A stretch of DNA of 6,989 nt from contig JAGGYX010000023.1 of NCBI GenBank assembly GCA_021162305.1, forward strand, positions 1 through 6,989, in the 5' to 3' direction. The notes beneath the pieces were generated by a model. The model worked only from the letters and a program-made list of their open reading frames with translations. It made no database searches and was not told where the DNA came from. Position numbers and translations under genes: made by a program. The DNA is from Thermoplasmata archaeon (GTDB taxonomy: Archaea > Thermoplasmatota > E2 > UBA202 > JdFR-43). Positions 4,401-6,989 of this stretch are shown here, one piece after another (within the stretch, counting starts at the first letter, position 1; each line of letters starts with the position of its first letter).

Positions 4401-6989
4401 AGATGATTTATCTGGTGTAAAGTCAACATGGTATAGAATATGGCACAATGGCTGGAGTTCATGGACAGAATATACTGTTCCATTCAATATTAATGGCAAT
4501 GGCTTGCATTACATAGAATATTACAGTATTGATAATGCTGGAAATATTGAAAGTGTGCATAATACAACTGTATATGTTGACAATACCCCGCCAGTAACAA
4601 CATTACAGCATGGAACGCCGTATTACAATGATTACATTACCTCTTCAACACCACTGTATATCAACGCAAGCGATGATGGAGCGGGATTAAAAGAAATACA
4701 TTATATCATAGATGGCGTTGAGCATATAGCATATGGAAATGTTGTAATAAATATAACAGGCAATGATGGATGGCATAATATTGAATATTACAGCATCGAT
4801 GCTTTAGGAAATGAAGAGCAGCATCATGTAGCAACATATTATCTTGATAATACTCCACCAACAACAACTTTGCTGCTCCTGCTATCGCAACCAAATGGCG
4901 AGAATGGATGGTATGTCAGCAATGTCAGCATTAATTTTTCATCTCATGACAATGGAACAGGAGTAAAAGTTATAAGATATTGGATAAACTCGAGCTGGAA
5001 AAATTTTAGCCAGCCATTTATACTCAATGAAGGAATATATGCAATAAAATATCATGCAGAAGATTTTTTGGGTAATGAGGAAGTTGAAAAGGAAAAGGAA
5101 ATAAAAGTGGATTATGATGCACCAGCTATTTTATTTACTCCTGTCCAATCATCATGGACAAATTCCAATATTTCTGTGAATATCTCTTTACAGGATTCAT
5201 TCTCAGGATTACTCATGTATAGATATGCATGGACTCAAAATGTTTCAATTCCTTCTTCATGGAATTCATGGCATAATATATCTGGTTACTCATATAATAC
5301 AATAAAAACTCAATCAGGAGAGGGGGAATGGTATCTTCATGTTGAAGCATGTGATAATGCAGGAAATATACAGCATTGCTTTGCAGGCCCATATAAGGTA
5401 GACAAGACCAGCCCGCCTCCGCCTGCCATTTCATCGCCCACCCATTCCAATGAGAGTGCATGGTATAGCGAGAATGACCCACTATTTATGTGGTATGTTT
5501 CAGATGTATCCGGGATAGCAGGTTATAGCTATGTTCTCGACCATTCTCCGTTAACGAGCCCAGATATGATTGTTGATGCCATGAACGGTTCGAAGGTGTA
5601 TAACGATTTAGGTGATGGAGAATGGTGGTTTCATGTGAGGGCTAAGGATAATGCTGGCAATTGGGGAAGCTCGAGCCATTACAGAGTGAGAATAGATAAA
5701 ACAGAACCATCTTCGCAAGTTGATTCTATTACTCCATATGAAAGAGATTTTTTGCCGATTACAATAATGGCAACAGCATCTGATGCAACATCTGGAGTAA
5801 GCAAGGTGGAATTATGGTATCGTTATAGCAATGATAATGTGACATGGAGTTCATGGACGAAATATGGTAATGACTCCATACCGCCATATAGATGGGAATT
5901 TGATGCACCATACGGATATGGCTATTATGAATTTTATTCAATAGCATATGATAATGCAGGAAATCATGAAGAAAAATTGAATGCTGAGGCTATATGCAGA
6001 TATGTAGAAAAATATACTCTTTCCACATTTGTTTTTCCAGATGGAGCAGGTTATATAGAATTGAATCCATCTGGTGGCACATACAATGCTGGAACAGTTG
6101 TTATGGCAAGAGCCCATGCCAACAATAGCTATATCTTTGACCATTGGTCGGGAGATGTTTCTGGCAATAATATAACAATACAAATTACAATGGATAAAAA
6201 TAAAATCATATTTGCCAATTTCATTCTTTCCAATACAACAGTTTACATTAAAAATGTGTCAGCAATGCCCAATAACGAGGTAACAACACCCATTATAATA
6301 AATACAAACGCACCTCTCGGGATTGGTTCAGCAACCCTAAAATTGCATTATAACCCAAGTATTGCAATTGTGACAAGCATTTCAAATGGGGAACTTAATA
6401 ATATAATATACATAATTAATAATACAAATGGCACAGCAACAATGACTGCATCAACTGCAACATATCCGGGACCAACAGGCATGGTATGCTTTGCTTATGT
6501 TACATTTAAAGCAGTTGGAAAAATTGGTGATGCATCTCCATTGAATATAGTGGTGGATTCATTATATGACGCATCTTCCAATCCTCAGCCTATCTATTAT
6601 ACAATCAAAAATGGAACATTTAGAATCTCGGTAAATGACACCAGTCCTCCTATGACTACCATATATTTTTCCTCGCCATATTATTACGATGGCAATCATT
6701 GGATAACAAGTTCTACGCCATTATACTTAAATGCAACAGATGATTTATCTGGCGTAAATTCAACATGGTATAGAATATGGCACAATGGCTGGAGTTCATG
6801 GACAGAATATACTGCTCCATTCAGTATTAATGGCAATGGCTTGCATTATATAGAATATTACAGTATTGATAATGCTGGAAATATTGAGAATGTGCATAAT
6901 ACAACTGTATATGTTGACAATACTCCACCAACTACGATGTTACAGCATGGAATGCCATATTACAATGATTATATTACCTCCTCAACACC
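1459..6989 (+). CDS. Giant secreted multi-cohesin scaffold with lamin-tail, PKD and Ig-like modules (3' partial)
   Basis: I read this frame codon by codon and found no stop from ATG 1459 to the window edge (1,843 full codons). Approximate modules by residue: signal peptide 1-30 (hydrophobic IVGLVIAIAIILNFPVLPL); lamin-tail domain 33-172 (IVINEIMYDPSG, EWIEIYN, LAPGEYLIIAKD, GTPGEKN); cohesin 1 179-314; two beta-sandwich repeats 319-401 and 402-478, resembling carboxypeptidase-regulatory/PEGA domains; FnIII-like 484-584; PKD 586-670 with WDFGDG at 622-627; cohesins 2 and 3 at 671-809 and 810-947; six Ig-like modules 948-1518 (D-x-T/A-P starts, N-A-G-N ends, like OmpL47-type modules); InlB-like repeat 1519-1590 (DHWSGDVSG); cohesin 4 1591-1725; Ig-like 1726-1819; and the start of another. 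Many N-x-S/T sequons suggest a glycosylated surface protein. In this family cohesins bind dockerins, so the protein probably acts as a scaffold for proteins like its two upstream neighbours. The C-terminal anchor or dockerin lies outside the window. The modules are firm; the scaffold role is inference. Confidence 0.93.
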   Translation, partial: MISKYDRRIVGLVIAIAIILNFPVLPLNNAYEKPRIVINEIMYDPSGDESQYEWIEIYNGDVKTIDLNGWHLWGSIGSDTILNTTLAPGEYLIIAKDVNAFKQRYSYTDKVIAANWSYLSNAGDWVNLSDSIGNVIDSVFYPSGYTENYTAEWDGCQWHQSLTEGGTPGEKNSVAMTTMSITPSYIEVNQGQSFDVSIVVDPNQSIAGSQTDVMFDPNVIHANSVTAGDMMQGMQGVNYFFSPGTIDNNIGKISSIYAAFITYTVSEKKIFVTINFTAVGSGTTTIGLSNVIIGDVSANPIDVCLQNGTVYVPGAVENGTKEVYVYDSLGNPIDAYVEINGDGYYAYHWTGSSGYCDFTMPPGNYTIMINDVYTDSGYVAYEENFTIAAGETLVNEIYVPIGTKEVYVYDSEGNPIDAYVEINGDGYYAYHWTYSDGHCNFTMPPGDYTILVEKSGFDPYIENFTIEANETLINEIYLGMPPSNNPPDKPTLVSPPDGGTGVDLNPMLKVHVIDVDGDVMTVSFYGREQGGSWSYIGSVNAANDTDASIIWAGLSHGTTYEWYAVANDSQLENTSDIWSFTTVSIPPVADFNWLPSAPTTNDVIQFIDGSYDSDGFITNWTWDFGDGAASYEQNPQHQYASAGTYDVTLTVTDNTGLQDSITKQIKVYVPQTIVSIEPAYQLVNGGDEFTVNITVNPAMPIAGAQFDLSFDPNLLEVVNIQEGNLFNGYTTYFIPGSIDNNAGTITGTGDAIAGAGSVSNYGTVATITFRAKIENGISLLNLSNVIVADSSANPIPATLINGSVEVYIPPTIVAVEPDYQEIKAGDEFTVNITVNPGLPIAGAQFDLTFDPTLLEVVNIQEGNLFNGYTTYFIPGSIDNNAGTITGTSDAIAGAGSVSSYGTLATITFRAKEVEGISPLTFSNVVVGYIDGTPLPTSLINGSVMVYIDNTPPVTTLQFGLPYFYNGNHWVTNLTLLYLNATDDLSGVKSTWYRIWHNGWSSWTEYTVPFNINGNGLHYIEYYSIDNAGNIESVHNTTVYVDNTPPVTTLQHGTPYYNDYITSSTPLYINASDDGAGLKEIHYIIDGVEHIAYGNVVINITGNDGWHNIEYYSIDALGNEEQHHVATYYLDNTPPTTTLLLLLSQPNGENGWYVSNVSINFSSHDNGTGVKVIRYWINSSWKNFSQPFILNEGIYAIKYHAEDFLGNEEVEKEKEIKVDYDAPAILFTPVQSSWTNSNISVNISLQDSFSGLLMYRYAWTQNVSIPSSWNSWHNISGYSYNTIKTQSGEGEWYLHVEACDNAGNIQHCFAGPYKVDKTSPPPPAISSPTHSNESAWYSENDPLFMWYVSDVSGIAGYSYVLDHSPLTSPDMIVDAMNGSKVYNDLGDGEWWFHVRAKDNAGNWGSSSHYRVRIDKTEPSSQVDSITPYERDFLPITIMATASDATSGVSKVELWYRYSNDNVTWSSWTKYGNDSIPPYRWEFDAPYGYGYYEFYSIAYDNAGNHEEKLNAEAICRYVEKYTLSTFVFPDGAGYIELNPSGGTYNAGTVVMARAHANNSYIFDHWSGDVSGNNITIQITMDKNKIIFANFILSNTTVYIKNVSAMPNNEVTTPIIINTNAPLGIGSATLKLHYNPSIAIVTSISNGELNNIIYIINNTNGTATMTASTATYPGPTGMVCFAYVTFKAVGKIGDASPLNIVVDSLYDASSNPQPIYYTIKNGTFRISVNDTSPPMTTIYFSSPYYYDGNHWITSSTPLYLNATDDLSGVNSTWYRIWHNGWSSWTEYTAPFSINGNGLHYIEYYSIDNAGNIENVHNTTVYVDNTPPTTMLQHGMPYYNDYITSST
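1555..1980 (+). other. Lamin-tail domain (LTD) at the N-terminus of the scaffold
   Basis: The hallmarks of the prokaryotic LTD family follow in order: R-I-V-I-N-E-I-M-Y-D-P-S-G, E-W-I-E-I-Y-N, L-N-G-W-H-L, LAPGEYLIIAKD, LSNAGDWVNLSDSIGNVIDS, and T-P-G-E-K-N at the end. LTDs are Ig-fold modules of secreted prokaryotic proteins, often at the ends of nucleases, CotH-like or surface proteins. Their ligand is generally unclear, and no catalytic residue set is seen here. Confidence 0.9.
1993..2400 (+). other. Cohesin module 1 of the scaffold
   Basis: It begins ITPSYIEVNQGQSFDVSIVV, continues IAGSQTDVMFDPNVIHANSV and S-P-G-T-I-D-N-N, and closes with TTTIGLSNVIIGDVSANPI then NGTVYV. It shares the framework of cohesins 2 and 3 but is clearly diverged from them. 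It sits directly after the lamin-tail domain, separated from the other cohesins by the duplicated repeat, FnIII-like and PKD modules. Confidence 0.85.
2413..2757 (+). repeat. Direct repeat: 96-bp near-identical starts of two tandem beta-sandwich modules
   Basis: Bases 2413-2508 and 2662-2757 (offset 249 bp, 83 codons) differ at only 3 positions by hand count. Each encodes GTKEVYVYDS, then GNPIDAYVEINGDGYYAYHW. The second halves have diverged but keep C-x-F-T-M-P-P-G-x-Y-T-I with one Cys each. The fold resembles carboxypeptidase-regulatory or PEGA-type surface modules, which is a fold-level guess. Confidence 0.85.
3214..3468 (+). other. PKD domain of the scaffold
   Basis: The module runs from PPVADFNWLPSAPTTNDVIQ through the diagnostic WDFGDG, HQYASAGTYDVTLTVTDN and a final I-K-V-Y-V. 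PKD domains are Ig-fold spacers or adhesion modules, abundant in archaeal surface proteins. It directly precedes the tandem cohesins and probably extends or orients them. Confidence 0.93.
3469..4302 (+). repeat. Tandem cohesins 2 and 3, 417-bp direct repeat with a 95-bp identical core
   Basis: The two modules align at a constant offset of 417 bp (139 codons) without indels. Bases 3601-3695 are identical to 4018-4112. The shared protein segments include GDEFTVNITVNP, LPIAGAQFDL or MPIAGAQFDL, and LEVVNIQEGNLFNGYTTYFI followed by PGSIDNNAGTITGT. The ends are more divergent (LLNLSNVIVADSSANPIPAT against PLTFSNVVVGYIDGTPLPTS). This pattern suggests recent duplication or gene conversion of the core. 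The conserved face probably carries the dockerin-binding surface. Confidence 0.92.
4300..6012 (+). repeat. Array of six divergent Ig-like (OmpL47-like) modules
   Basis: Module starts are marked by DNTPP, DNTPP, DNTPP, DYDAP, DKTSP and DKTEP at 4300, 4579, 4846, 5110, 5401 and 5695. Near their ends most modules carry a D-N-A-G-N or related motif (DALGN, DFLGN) preceded by an aromatic-rich strand such as HYIEYYSID. Each is about 88-106 residues. Such modules are rigid spacers or binding units of surface proteins. Two further copies occur at 6634 and 6916. The third module has an odd run of five Leu (4870-4884) written with mixed codons. Confidence 0.85.
4387..4652 (+). repeat. Long direct repeat, copy 1 (partner 6724-6989)
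   Basis: This 266-bp stretch, covering most of one Ig-like module and the start of the next, recurs at an offset of 2,337 bp at the right edge. By hand count 19 bases differ (about 93% identity), many of them at third codon positions. The shared protein core includes LNATDDLSGV, STWYRIWHNGWSSWTEYT and NGNGLHYIEYYSIDNAGNIE. Confidence 0.9.
6013..6228 (+). other. InlB-like (divergent bacterial repeat) module
   Basis: The pattern Y-T-L-S-T, then GYIELNPSGGTYNAGTVV, a FDHWSGDVSG turn and final MDKNKIIFANF fits the divergent InlB B-repeat family, which typically reads G-x-V-x-x-x-P-x-G-x-Y-x-x-G-x-x-V followed by F-x-x-W-x-G-D. These are small beta-rich modules of surface proteins with no known catalytic role. 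This one separates the Ig-like array from cohesin 4. Confidence 0.8.
6229..6633 (+). other. Cohesin module 4 of the scaffold, a divergent type
   Basis: It reads TTVYIKNVSAMPNNEVTTPI, GIGSATLKLHYNPSIAIVTS, then AYVTFKAVGKIGDASPLNIV and NGTFRISV. The order of strands is that of a cohesin. It lacks the I-A-G-A-Q-F-D-L and P-G-S-I-D-N-N signatures of cohesins 1-3 and opens differently. It may therefore bind a different dockerin class; that is inference. Confidence 0.8.
6724..6989 (+). repeat. Long direct repeat, copy 2, cut by the window edge
   Basis: This is the second copy of the 266-bp repeat at 4387-4652. It still matches at the last base of the window, so the true repeat is longer. The order Ig module then next Ig module (TTMLQHGMPYYNDYITSST against TTLQHGTPYYNDYITSST) is preserved, so at least the beginning of a two-module block has been copied. 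Confidence 0.9.

Noticed and set aside
4870..4884. Run of five Leu codons as a frameshift or transmembrane segment
   Set aside because: The frame continues without interruption in both directions and the hydrophobic stretch is far too short to span a membrane. It is a local variation at the start of Ig-like module 3.
1434..6183. Several minus-strand reading frames (for example 1434-1763, 2443-2751, 3286-3573, 5213-5482, 5938-6183)
   Set aside because: All lie opposite the continuous plus-strand scaffold frame, whose domains are recognisable throughout. The minus-strand products are rich in Ile, Cys, His and Tyr and look like antisense shadows of ATA, ATT and GCA-rich codons.

Overview
The window looks like AT-rich archaeal DNA (perhaps 35-40% GC in coding parts by eye, lower between genes). 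The signs are heavy use of ATA for Ile and AGA for Arg, AT-rich intergenic stretches with TATA/BRE-like and oligo-T signals, one gene with no Shine-Dalgarno sequence next to one with a strong GGAGGG, and exported proteins built from cohesin, dockerin, lamin-tail, PKD and Ig-like modules. A euryarchaeal, perhaps Thermoplasmatota-like sediment lineage is my best guess. No marker gene is present, so the taxonomy is an inference.

Layout, all on the plus strand: (1) positions 1-413, the 3' end of a modular secreted protein with an Ig-like module followed by a C-terminal type I-like dockerin; (2) 414-710, an AT-rich spacer with an oligo-T terminator and a BRE/TATA promoter; (3) 711-1370, a compact 219-residue protein made of signal peptide, one cohesin and one dockerin; (4) 1371-1458, a short spacer with T-runs, a TATA-like box and a strong ribosome binding site; (5) 1459 to the window end, one uninterrupted reading frame of more than 1,843 codons. 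That giant protein starts with a signal peptide and lamin-tail domain. It then carries at least four cohesins, interleaved with a duplicated beta-sandwich repeat, an FnIII-like module, a PKD module, a long series of Ig-like modules ending in xNAGN-type motifs, and an InlB-like repeat. It runs off the right edge.

Taken together this reads as a non-cellulosomal cohesin-dockerin assembly. The giant protein is a multi-cohesin scaffold. The small protein can be held by its dockerin while offering its own cohesin, so it could be an adaptor or chain extender. The truncated upstream protein is a dockerin-bearing client. No glycoside hydrolase or other catalytic domain is visible, so what the complex displays or binds is unknown. 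Several modules are near-identical at DNA level (cohesins 2/3, the 96-bp repeat, the Ig modules at 4387 and 6724, the two dockerins), which points to recent module duplication or gene conversion.
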